In this document: positions 6,891 to 12,981 of the stretch, piece by piece
Numbering within the stretch: the stretch's first letter is position 1
How the letters are laid out: each line of letters opens with the position of its first letter
NCBI GenBank assembly: GCA_030147065.1
Contig: JASLAP010000084.1
Location: 1 to 12,981, forward strand
DNA length: 12,981 nucleotides
Source: Pseudonocardia sp.
Lineage (GTDB): Bacteria > Actinomycetota > Actinomycetes > Mycobacteriales > Pseudonocardiaceae
Direction: 5' to 3'
Position numbers and translations under genes: made by a program
Notes under the pieces: generated by a model
What the model was told of the DNA's origin: nothing
Seen by the model: the letters and a program-made list of their open reading frames with translations, nothing else
The model's database searches: none

Positions 6891-7988
6891 ATGATCGAGT
6901 TCGAGATCCGCCCGCAGACCCGGCCGCTGCCCGCGGAGCGGCGGGCGGCGGCGCTGGCGGAGCCGGGCTTCGGCAAGACGTTCACCGACCACATGGTCAC
7001 GCTGCGCTGGACGAGCGAGCGCGGATGGCACGACGGGCGCCTGGAGCCCTACGGGACGTTCGCGGTGGAGCCCGCGACCGCGGTGTTCCACTACGGGCAG
7101 GAGCTCTTCGAGGGCATGAAGGCCTACCGGCAGCCCGACGGGTCGGTCAGCCTCTTCCGCCCGGAGGCCAACGCGGCCCGCTTCAACGCCTCGGCGCGCC
7201 GGATGGCGATGCCCGAGCTGCCGCGCGAGACCTTCATCCAGGCGCTGGAGCTGCTGGTCACCCACGACCGTGACTGGGTGCCCGACGGCGCGGGCAAGAG
7301 CCTCTACCTGCGCCCGTTCATGATCGCCACGGATCCGTCCCTCGGGTTCACCCACCCGTCGGACAGCTTCCTGTTCTGCGTCATCGCCTCGCCCGCCACC
7401 GCCTACTTCGGCGGCGGTCCGCCCCGGCCGCTGGCGGTGTGGCTCTCGACCGAGTTCACCCGCGCCGTGCGCGGCGGCACCGGCGCGGCGAAGACCGCGG
7501 GCAACTACGCGGGCGCGTTCGCCGCCGGGCTGGAGGCCACCGCCCACGGCTGCGACCAGGTGGTCTGGCTCGACGCCGCCGAGCGCGCCTGGGTCGAGGA
7601 GATGGGCGGGATGAACCTCTTCTTCGTCCAGCACCGCGACGGCGCCCCGCGCGTCATGACCCCGTCGCTGACCGGCACGCTGCTGCCCGGCATCACCCGC
7701 GACTCGCTGCTGCGGCTGGCCCCGCAGCTGGGGTTCGACGCCGTCGAGGACCGCATGTCGGTCGAGCAGTGGCGCGCGGAGTGCGCGTCGGGCGAGCTCA
7801 CTGAGGTGTTCGCGTGCGGCACCGCCGCGGTGATCGCCCCCGTCGGCGCGGTCAGGTCGGCGGCGGGGGAGTGGATCGTCGGCGACGGCGGGCCCGGCCC
7901 GGTGACGCTGCGGCTGCGCGAGGAGCTGCTGGGCATCCAGTACGGATCGGCGCCGGACCCGTTCGGCTGGGTCCACAAGGTCTGCTGA
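6891..7988 (+). CDS. ilvE: Branched-chain amino acid aminotransferase (class IV, IlvE-like)
   Basis: Fold-type IV PLP enzyme interconverting valine, leucine and isoleucine with their 2-keto acids. It has 365 residues, the long form also seen in mycobacterial IlvE. Motifs in order: HYGQELFEGMKAYR, YLRPFM, the Schiff-base lysine in GTGAAKTAGNYAG (K201), WVEEMGGMNLFFV, LTGTLLPGITRDSLL and EVFACGTAAVIAPVG (phosphate-binding loop). The ATG at 6891 has GGAGGA at 6876-6881. It starts 17 bases after the MppP-like gene, so the two are probably cotranscribed and translated. A housekeeping copy would be expected elsewhere in the genome. Its place here, two genes before a P450 and directly before an A-T protein with a valine-like code, suggests it supplies Val or a relative to the NRPS branch, or a modified branched-chain keto acid. 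The symbol reflects family only. Confidence 0.93.
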   Translation: MIEFEIRPQTRPLPAERRAAALAEPGFGKTFTDHMVTLRWTSERGWHDGRLEPYGTFAVEPATAVFHYGQELFEGMKAYRQPDGSVSLFRPEANAARFNASARRMAMPELPRETFIQALELLVTHDRDWVPDGAGKSLYLRPFMIATDPSLGFTHPSDSFLFCVIASPATAYFGGGPPRPLAVWLSTEFTRAVRGGTGAAKTAGNYAGAFAAGLEATAHGCDQVVWLDAAERAWVEEMGGMNLFFVQHRDGAPRVMTPSLTGTLLPGITRDSLLRLAPQLGFDAVEDRMSVEQWRAECASGELTEVFACGTAAVIAPVGAVRSAAGEWIVGDGGPGPVTLRLREELLGIQYGSAPDPFGWVHKVC

Positions 7989-8174
7989 GGCGCCCGGCCA
8001 CCGGCGCCGCCGCTGCTGCACTGCCGAGGAATGCGGGGAGCGCACGTCGTGCATTCAAGTGACATCCCTGCGGCGGATCGCCCGGATAGCGTCGTATGGA
8101 ATGGAGCACCACGCCGGCGGACCGGGAATGGGACGACGACCGGTTTCCGACGTCGCGGAGGAGGCGGGCGGTAG
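7989..8174 (+). promoter_or_regulatory. 186-base gap before the A-T gene with palindromes, possible internal promoter
   Basis: Two GGCGCC copies (7989-7994, 8003-8008) can pair as a small hairpin right after the aminotransferase stop. A perfect 5-1-5 palindrome GCACGTCGTGC lies at 8042-8052, overlapping a wider inverted repeat GAATGC/GCATTC (8029-8034 and 8051-8056). GTGACA (8059-8064) resembles a -35 hexamer, but the nearest TANNNT (TAGCGT, 8087-8092) is 22 bases away, so the promoter is weakly supported. The ribosome binding site GGAGGAGG is at 8157-8164. None of the other gaps in the + series exceeds 22 bases, so an extra promoter here is plausible. Confidence 0.4.
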
Positions 8175-8178
8175 ATGA
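8101..8178 (+). CDS. Possible 25-codon leader ORF overlapping the A-T start
   Basis: An ATG at 8101 opens a 25-codon frame beginning MEHHAGGPG and ending AEEAGGR, with its TGA (8176-8178) overlapping the A-T start codon as ATGA. That arrangement would allow translational coupling. No convincing ribosome binding site precedes the ATG, and the composition gives no family hint. It may be chance, since the strong GGAGGAGG for the A-T gene lies within it. Reported only as a candidate. Confidence 0.15.
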   Translation: MEHHAGGPGMGRRPVSDVAEEAGGR

Positions 8179-10007
8179 ACGGACCGCGGTGTATTCACGA
8201 AATGGTCCTGGCGCAGGCGCGCCGGACCCCGGACGCGGTCGCGGTGTCCCGCGGTGAGCGGCGGATCACCTACCGCGAGCTCGACGCGGGGTCGGACCGG
8301 CTAGCCCGGCGGCTGCGCGCCGCGGGCGTGGCGCGCGGCGACGTCGTCGCCGTGGTGCTGGACCGGTCGATCGAGCTGATCGTGGCGCTGACGGCCGTCC
8401 TGCGCGCGGGCGGGGCGTACCTCTACCTCGACCCGGCCGAGTCCACGGAGCAGCGGAAGCGGATCCTCGCCGACGCCCGCGTGCGGCACGCCGTGGTCAA
8501 CAGGGAGTCGCGCGGCGCGGTCGGCGACGTCCCGGTCGTGCTGGACGTGGACCAGGACATCGATCAGGACGACACCGACCCGGGTCGGGCGGCAGCCGGC
8601 GACGAGACCGGGATGTCCCCGGACGGCCCGGCGTACGTCTGCTACACCTCGGGCTCGACCGGGGACCCGAAGGGCGTGGTCGTCCCCCACCGGGCGATCT
8701 TCCGGCTCATCGACGCCCCCACCTGGATCGACGTCCGCGACGACGACGTGTTCTTCCAGCTCACCCGCGTCGGGTTCGACGTGTCCACGTTCGAGATCTG
8801 GACGCCGCTGGTGCGCGGGCTGCGGCTGGCCCTGGGGCCGCCGCAGCACGCCACCCTCGACTTCGCCGACCTCACCGGCATGGTGCGCGCCGAGGGCGTC
8901 ACGGTCCTCTGGCTGACCACCGGGCTGTTCCACCAGATTGTCACCCACAACCTGGAGGGCCTGGCCGGGATCCGGCACCTGCTCGCCGGCGGGGACGTGC
9001 TCTCGCCCGCCCACGTCGACCGGGTCATGCGCGCCCACCCCGGCATGGTCTTCACCAACGGCTACGGGCCGACCGAGAACACCACGTTCAGCACCTGCTG
9101 GACCACCCTGGACCCCGGGTCCGCACCCCGGGTGCCGATCGGGATGCCGATCGACGGCAGCACCGCCGTGGTCCTCGGCGACGACCTGCGCCCCGTCCCC
9201 GACGGCGAGGTCGGCGAGCTGTGGGTGGGCGGGCAGGGCGTGGCGATCGGGTACCTGCAACGGGCCCGGGCCACCGCCGTGCGGTTCGTCGCCGACCCCG
9301 ATCCGGCCGCGGCGCCGGGCAGCCGGATGTACCGCACCGGCGACCTCGCCCGCCGGGCGGAGGACGGCACCCTGGACTACCTCGGCCGGATCGACCGCCA
9401 GCTCAAGATCCGCGGCTACCGGGTGGAGCCCAGCGCGGTGGAGCTGGAGATCCTGCGGCTGCCCGGCGTCTCCCAGGCGGCGGTGGTGCCCCGGACCTAC
9501 GGCGCGGGCGACACCCGGCTGATCGCCTACGTCGCGGCGGGGGAGCGCGACCCCGCGACGTGGACGGACTTCGGCGCGTCCCTGCGCGAGCAGCTGCAGG
9601 CGCGGGTGCCCGCGCACCTGGTGCCGTGGGCGGTCGTCGTGCGCCCGGAGATCACGCTCAACCCGAACGGCAAGGTCGACCGCGCGGCCCTGCCCGCGGA
9701 GAAGATCCCGCGCAACGTCTGGAACGACTACGTGGCCCCCACCGACGCGGTCGAGCGGCGGCTGGCGGCGATCTGGAGCGAGGCGCTGGACGTCGAGCAG
9801 GTGGGAATCGAGGACAACTTCTTCGACCTGGGCGGCCACTCGCTGCTCGCGGCGGAGCTGCTGGCCGCGCTGCAGGCGGAGTTCGACACCGCGCTGCCCG
9901 CGCGCACGCTCTACCTGCGCCCGACGATCGCCGACGTCGCCGCCGAGCTGCGCGAGCGCGCGGACGGCGCGGCCACCGAGGAGGTCGTCGATGCGCAGGC
10001 CCAGTGA
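8175..10007 (+). CDS. Stand-alone NRPS adenylation-thiolation didomain, valine-like specificity
   Basis: Activates an amino acid as its adenylate and loads it onto its own phosphopantetheine carrier; 610 residues. The A domain covers about residues 1-515 with YTSGSTGDPKGV (157-168), FDVSTFEIW (A4), NGYGPTEN (A5), YRTGDL (A7), GRIDRQLKIRGYRVE (A8) and NPNGKVDR (A10, K500). The T domain (about 525-595) carries the phosphopantetheinylated serine in LGGHSLLAAELL (S556). Reading the specificity positions by alignment to GrsA gives D202, V203, F206, W246, L270, G272, G296, T304, F305, K500: DVFWLGGTFK, identical to the classic valine code DAFWIGGTFK at 8 of 10 positions. No condensation or thioesterase domain is present. 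A-T didomains next to a P450 resemble NovH/NovI and NikP1/NikQ, where the loaded amino acid is hydroxylated on the carrier. The P450 gene overlaps its end by 17 bases. No MbtH-like gene is visible. Confidence 0.95.
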   Translation: MNGPRCIHEMVLAQARRTPDAVAVSRGERRITYRELDAGSDRLARRLRAAGVARGDVVAVVLDRSIELIVALTAVLRAGGAYLYLDPAESTEQRKRILADARVRHAVVNRESRGAVGDVPVVLDVDQDIDQDDTDPGRAAAGDETGMSPDGPAYVCYTSGSTGDPKGVVVPHRAIFRLIDAPTWIDVRDDDVFFQLTRVGFDVSTFEIWTPLVRGLRLALGPPQHATLDFADLTGMVRAEGVTVLWLTTGLFHQIVTHNLEGLAGIRHLLAGGDVLSPAHVDRVMRAHPGMVFTNGYGPTENTTFSTCWTTLDPGSAPRVPIGMPIDGSTAVVLGDDLRPVPDGEVGELWVGGQGVAIGYLQRARATAVRFVADPDPAAAPGSRMYRTGDLARRAEDGTLDYLGRIDRQLKIRGYRVEPSAVELEILRLPGVSQAAVVPRTYGAGDTRLIAYVAAGERDPATWTDFGASLREQLQARVPAHLVPWAVVVRPEITLNPNGKVDRAALPAEKIPRNVWNDYVAPTDAVERRLAAIWSEALDVEQVGIEDNFFDLGGHSLLAAELLAALQAEFDTALPARTLYLRPTIADVAAELRERADGAATEEVVDAQAQ

Positions 10008-11271
10008 TCCCGCGACCGGATCCGGCCCCGCCCCCGACGCGGCGCCGGGCTGCCCGGTCGGCGCGTCGGTGACCCGGGGCCTGGCGCGCCCGGAGTTCTT
10101 CACCGACCTGGACTTCCGCTCGGTGTGGGCGGGGATGCGCGAGCGCGACGACCTGGAGTGGACCGAGGTCGACGGGCGCGGCGGCTTCTGGTCGGTCGTG
10201 CGCTACACCGACGTCGACCGCGTGCTGCGCGACGCGGACACCTTCACCTCCGAACGCGGCACGATGATCAATATTCTCGGGGTCGAGGACCCGGCGGGCG
10301 GCAGGCAGATCGCGGCCACCGACCCGCCGCGGCACACGGTCATGCGGGCGCGGCTGCAGAAGGCGCTGGCCATCAAGGCGATCGAGAAGCAGCAGGACAT
10401 GGTCACCCGGCTCGTCCGCGAGGCGCTGGCCCCGCTGGCCGCCGACGGCGGCTTCGACTTCGCCGAGGCGATGCTCGCCCTACCGGTGGCGATCGGCGGC
10501 GAGTCGATGGGGCTGCCGCGCGCGGACTGGCCCCGCCTGGGCGAGCTGCTGGTGGCCTCGGTCGCCGCCGACGACCCGGCCTACCAGCTGGCGGGCGGCA
10601 CGCAGGCGACGCTGGACGCCGCCCACCGGGAGCTGTTCGCCTACTTCGGCGACATCTACCGCGAGCGGCGGCGCAACCTGGGCGACGACCTGGTCAGCGT
10701 GCTGATCACCACCGAGGTGGACGGGCGCACGATGTCCCCCGGCGAGATCGTGTCCAACTGCTACAGCGTGCTGCTCGGCGCGGTCGTCACCACCCCGCAC
10801 GCGCCCAATTACCTGATGACCGAGCGCATCGCCGATGGCACCCTCGACCGCTGGGCGGCCGACATCACGGCCACCCCGACCGCGGTGGAGGAGGCGCTGC
10901 GGCTGGGCTCGCCGGTCAGCCACTTCATGCGCTACGCCGTCGACGACGTGGTGGTGCGCGGCACCCGGATCCGGGCGGGCGACGCGGTGGTCAGCTGGCT
11001 GGGCGCGGCCAACCGGGACGCCGCGGTGTTCCCCGACCCCGAGCGGTTCGACCTGCGCAGGCGCCCGAACAAGCACCTCGCGTTCGGCATCGGCCCGCAC
11101 TACTGCGTCGGCCACACGGTCGCCCGGGTCACCCTGCGGACCCTGTTCACCGAGCTGCTGACCCGGTTCACGGCGTTCGAGCCCGCCGGTGAGCCGACGC
11201 GGCTGCACTCGAACTTCGTCTCCGGCCACCGACAGCTGCCGATCACCGCGACACCGGTCCCCGCCGGCTGA
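9991..11271 (+). CDS. Cytochrome P450, likely acting on the carrier-bound amino acid
   Basis: Soluble bacterial class P450 of 426 residues. The heme-ligand motif is FGIGPHYCVGH with C372. The K-helix ExxR is in VEEALRLGSP, and the C-helix DPPRHTVMRARL motif (heme propionate contacts) is present. In the I helix, where most P450s have A/G-G-x-D/E-T, this protein reads G263-A-V-V-T-T268: the Thr is kept, but Val266 replaces the usual acid. The start ATG 9991 lies inside the A-T gene with GAGGAGG (9978-9984) six bases upstream, giving a 17-base overlap and probable translational coupling. The pairing suggests oxidation (for example beta-hydroxylation) of the aminoacyl-S-carrier, as known for NovI, NikQ and P450sky. 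Whether the outcome here is hydroxylation or desaturation cannot be told. Redox partners are not in the window. Confidence 0.93.
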   Translation: MRRPSDPATGSGPAPDAAPGCPVGASVTRGLARPEFFTDLDFRSVWAGMRERDDLEWTEVDGRGGFWSVVRYTDVDRVLRDADTFTSERGTMINILGVEDPAGGRQIAATDPPRHTVMRARLQKALAIKAIEKQQDMVTRLVREALAPLAADGGFDFAEAMLALPVAIGGESMGLPRADWPRLGELLVASVAADDPAYQLAGGTQATLDAAHRELFAYFGDIYRERRRNLGDDLVSVLITTEVDGRTMSPGEIVSNCYSVLLGAVVTTPHAPNYLMTERIADGTLDRWAADITATPTAVEEALRLGSPVSHFMRYAVDDVVVRGTRIRAGDAVVSWLGAANRDAAVFPDPERFDLRRRPNKHLAFGIGPHYCVGHTVARVTLRTLFTELLTRFTAFEPAGEPTRLHSNFVSGHRQLPITATPVPAG

Positions 11272-11292
11272 CCCGACCCGGAAGGGCGCTCC

Positions 11293-12039
11293 ATGACGTC
11301 GTCTCGACCTCCGGTCCGCAACCGCTGGCTGCCCCGCGAGCCGTCGCGCACGGCGGCCGCGCGGATCTTCCTCATCCCCTACTCGGGCTGCGGCGCGAGC
11401 ATGTACCGCCAGTGGCCGCGCGAGCGCGACGGCGTGGAGTTCCTGCCGGTCGAGCTGCCCGGGCACGAGACGCGGTTCGCCGAGCCGAACTTCACCTCCT
11501 ACGCCGAGCTGGCCGAGCTGATGGTCGCCGGGCTCGAACCCCACCTGGACCGGCCGTTCGGCTTCTTCGGCCACTGCGGGTCGGCGCTGGCGGCCTACGA
11601 GACGTCGGTCGCGGTGGTCCGGGCGGGCCTGCCCGCCCCGGCCGGGCTGTTCGTCTCCTCCGAGGTCGCCCCGCAGGACGGGCCCGCGGGCCGGTTCCTC
11701 GCGATGGACGACGCGCAGCTGGGCGCCGAGCTGGAGAAGCTCATCCGGGAGCTGGGCGGCACGCCGTCGGCCGAGCTGGTCGAGCTCTACCTCGAGGTGC
11801 TGCGCGCCGACGTCGAGACGAACAAGCGCTACGTCGTGCCCGACCCGGTCCGCCTGCCGTGCCCGATCGCGGCGATCGGCTGGACCGGCGACCAGGAGAT
11901 CCCGTTCGCCACGATGGGCGGCTGGTCGGCCTGCGGGGAGACGACCCCGGTGCTGCTCGACGGCGGGCACCACCGCTTCATCGAGGCACCGACCGAGCTG
12001 CTCGACCTCATGCGCACCGTCGTCGGGGTCGGCGCATGA
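11293..12039 (+). CDS. Thioesterase-fold protein with Cys nucleophile, candidate aminoacyl carrier-to-carrier shuttle
   Basis: Alpha/beta hydrolase of the type II thioesterase family, 248 residues. The nucleophile elbow, normally GHSMG, reads GHCGS, placing Cys95 at the catalytic position. The partners D200 (in TGDQE) and H226 (in DGGHHRF) are kept, so a Cys-Asp-His triad is likely rather than a dead enzyme. In syringomycin (SyrC) and coronatine (CmaE) biosynthesis, thioesterase-like proteins with Cys nucleophiles move an aminoacyl group from a stand-alone carrier to another carrier instead of hydrolysing it. Both work beside stand-alone A-T proteins with on-carrier tailoring enzymes, as seen here. 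The start ATG 11293 has GGAAGG upstream, 21 bases after the P450 stop; the stop overlaps the next start as ATGA. Other possibilities are hydrolytic release of the modified amino acid (as with NikP2) or editing. Fold: confident; shuttle role: inference from the Cys and context. Confidence 0.88.
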   Translation: MTSSRPPVRNRWLPREPSRTAAARIFLIPYSGCGASMYRQWPRERDGVEFLPVELPGHETRFAEPNFTSYAELAELMVAGLEPHLDRPFGFFGHCGSALAAYETSVAVVRAGLPAPAGLFVSSEVAPQDGPAGRFLAMDDAQLGAELEKLIRELGGTPSAELVELYLEVLRADVETNKRYVVPDPVRLPCPIAAIGWTGDQEIPFATMGGWSACGETTPVLLDGGHHRFIEAPTELLDLMRTVVGVGA

Positions 12040-12863
12040 CCGACGCGACGCGGACGCGGGCCACCCCGTCCGAGCGGGGGACGGACCAGCGGGCGGTCCG
12101 GGAGCGGCGCTGGCTCAAGCGCTTCGCCCCGCCGCCGGACCCCGCGGCGACGCGGCTGCTGTGCTTCCACTTCGCCGGGGGCAGCGCGGCGATGTTCCGG
12201 CACTGGGCGCCTGCGCTGCCGTCGGTGGAGGTCGTCGGGGTGCAGCTGCCGGGCCGGGCCGACCGGTTCACCGAAGCGCCCTACGACCGGATGGGTCCGC
12301 TCGTCGACGAGCTGCTCGACGTGCTCGCCCCGGCGCTGGACCGGCCGTTCGCCTGCTACGGCTTCAGCATGGGCGCCCGCGTGGCGTGGGCGCTGGCGCA
12401 CGAGCTGCGCGGGCGCGGGCTGCCCCGGCCGCGCGCCCTGTTCGTCGCCGCGAGCAGCGGGCCGACCCGCGACGACGGGAACTGGCGCTGGGCGGACCGG
12501 GCCGACGGCCTGGAGGGCTACGTGCGGGAGATGGGCGGCACCCCGCCCGCCGTGCTGGCCGAACCGGCCCTGCTGGCCGCGCTGCTGCCCGTCCTGGAGG
12601 CCGACCTGACGGTGCTGAGCACCCACGGCTTCCGCCCGCCCGAGCCGCTGGACCTCCCGATCCACGCCTTCGCCGGCGAGAGCGACGACGAGGCGACGCC
12701 CTACCGGATGCGGGCCTGGGACGCCGAGACCACCGCGGCGTTCGCGCTGGACGTGCTGCCGTGCGGGCACTTCTTCGACGCCGCGTCCGAGGCCGCGGTG
12801 ATCGAGGCGATCGGCCGCGAGCTCGGCGCCGCCCCCGCCCCCTCGCCCGCCGACATCACCTGA
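12036..12863 (+). CDS. Type II thioesterase (Ser nucleophile), NRPS proofreading
   Basis: Alpha/beta hydrolase of 275 residues that would hydrolyse wrong or stalled acyl groups from carrier domains. The family pattern is clear: LLCFHFAGGSAAMFRHW at the N-terminal oxyanion region, VQLPGRADRF, the nucleophile elbow YGFSMGAR with S111, D217 in GESDDEATP, and H245 in CGHFFD. The second elbow residue is Phe rather than the usual His (GFSMG for GHSMG), which occurs in this family. The start at ATG 12036 overlaps the previous stop (ATGA), so coupled translation is likely. It shares the same fold and a similar N-terminal RWL motif with its upstream neighbour, but the nucleophile differs, pointing to separate tasks: this one clears, the Cys one transfers. 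Confidence 0.92.
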   Translation: MTDATRTRATPSERGTDQRAVRERRWLKRFAPPPDPAATRLLCFHFAGGSAAMFRHWAPALPSVEVVGVQLPGRADRFTEAPYDRMGPLVDELLDVLAPALDRPFACYGFSMGARVAWALAHELRGRGLPRPRALFVAASSGPTRDDGNWRWADRADGLEGYVREMGGTPPAVLAEPALLAALLPVLEADLTVLSTHGFRPPEPLDLPIHAFAGESDDEATPYRMRAWDAETTAAFALDVLPCGHFFDAASEAAVIEAIGRELGAAPAPSPADIT

Positions 12864-12878
12864 CGTGGGAGTCCCGAC

Positions 12879-12981
12879 ATGACCGACCTGCACACGCGCA
12901 TCGCCGCGCTGCCGCCCGAGCAGCGCGCGGTCTTCGAGGCCCGGCTCGCGGAACTGGCCGCGACCCGCGGGCGGCACCCGC
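12879..12981 (+). CDS. Start of a probable modular NRPS (3' end outside window)
   Basis: Only the first 34 codons are visible. The ATG at 12879 follows GGGAG (12867-12871) and lies 15 bases after the thioesterase stop. The peptide contains RIAALPPEQRAVFEARLAEL, a helical stretch of the kind often found at the very start of actinobacterial NRPS proteins, before a condensation domain. This fits the context (A-T donor, tailoring P450, shuttle, thioesterase), but no catalytic motif is in the window, so the assignment rests on this short helix and on position. Confidence 0.55.
   Translation, partial: MTDLHTRIAALPPEQRAVFEARLAELAATRGRHP

Noticed and set aside
8096..8254. A roughly 52-codon frame from ATG 8096 into the A-T gene
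   Set aside because: It overlaps the A-T coding region out of frame and has no ribosome binding site; its predicted product becomes ordinary high-GC shadow sequence.
8301..10103. A 600-codon minus-strand frame opposite the A-T gene
   Set aside because: It is rich in Arg, Gly, His, Pro and Val without domain motifs, whereas the plus strand has every core A and T motif.
11412..12035. The long frame leading into the Ser thioesterase as part of its coding region
   Set aside because: That stretch is antiregister translation of the Cys protein. The real start is ATG 12036, where the conserved thioesterase N-terminus begins.
11293..12039. The Cys protein as an inactive, degraded thioesterase
   Set aside because: The Asp and His partners are intact, there is no frameshift, and Ser-to-Cys is the change known from working aminoacyl transferases.

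Overview
The window is a very GC-rich stretch (G or C at nearly every third codon position) with strong GGAGG-type ribosome binding sites. It carries an IS481-type transposase and part of a non-ribosomal peptide synthetase (NRPS) gene cluster. This points to a filamentous actinobacterium, possibly Pseudonocardiaceae- or Streptomyces-like; the genus cannot be fixed from the sequence. No rRNA, tRNA or CRISPR array was seen, and no gene-free stretch exceeds 300 bases.

Layout. Bases 1-718 hold the C-terminal part of an IS481-family transposase (+), cut by the window edge. A hairpin (734-769) separates it from a convergent membrane-anchored M28-family metallopeptidase (785-3124, -). These two look like flanking DNA. 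The biosynthetic part starts at 3349: a class I/II PLP aminotransferase (+), a convergent Fe(II)/2-oxoglutarate oxygenase of the VioC/MppO type (4551-5576, -), and, divergent from it, an MppP-like PLP-dependent arginine oxidase/hydroxylase (5752-6873, +). A co-directional series follows: branched-chain aminotransferase (6891-7988), stand-alone NRPS adenylation-thiolation didomain (8175-10007), cytochrome P450 (9991-11271), a thioesterase-fold protein with a Cys nucleophile (11293-12039), an ordinary Ser type II thioesterase (12036-12863), and the first 34 codons of what is probably a modular NRPS (12879 onward).

How the genes may work together (inference). Two non-proteinogenic amino-acid branches appear to feed one NRPS. 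The arginine branch (MppP-like, MppO-like and aminotransferase) would make an oxidised arginine: enduracididine or beta-hydroxyenduracididine if a cyclase of the MppR type lies elsewhere, or a linear hydroxyarginine if it does not. In the aliphatic branch, the branched-chain aminotransferase could supply valine or a relative. The A-T protein, whose specificity code I read as DVFWLGGTFK (close to the classic valine code), would load it; the P450 would oxidise it on the carrier; and the Cys protein, resembling the SyrC/CmaE aminoacyl shuttles, would pass it to the NRPS. The Ser thioesterase would clear misloaded carriers.

Regulation. An 18-base inverted repeat with GTCCC/GGGAC arms occurs upstream of the 3349 aminotransferase and again in the 5577-5751 divergent promoter region. 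This suggests one regulator controls the arginine-branch genes. The 186-base gap before the A-T gene holds different palindromes and may carry a separate promoter.
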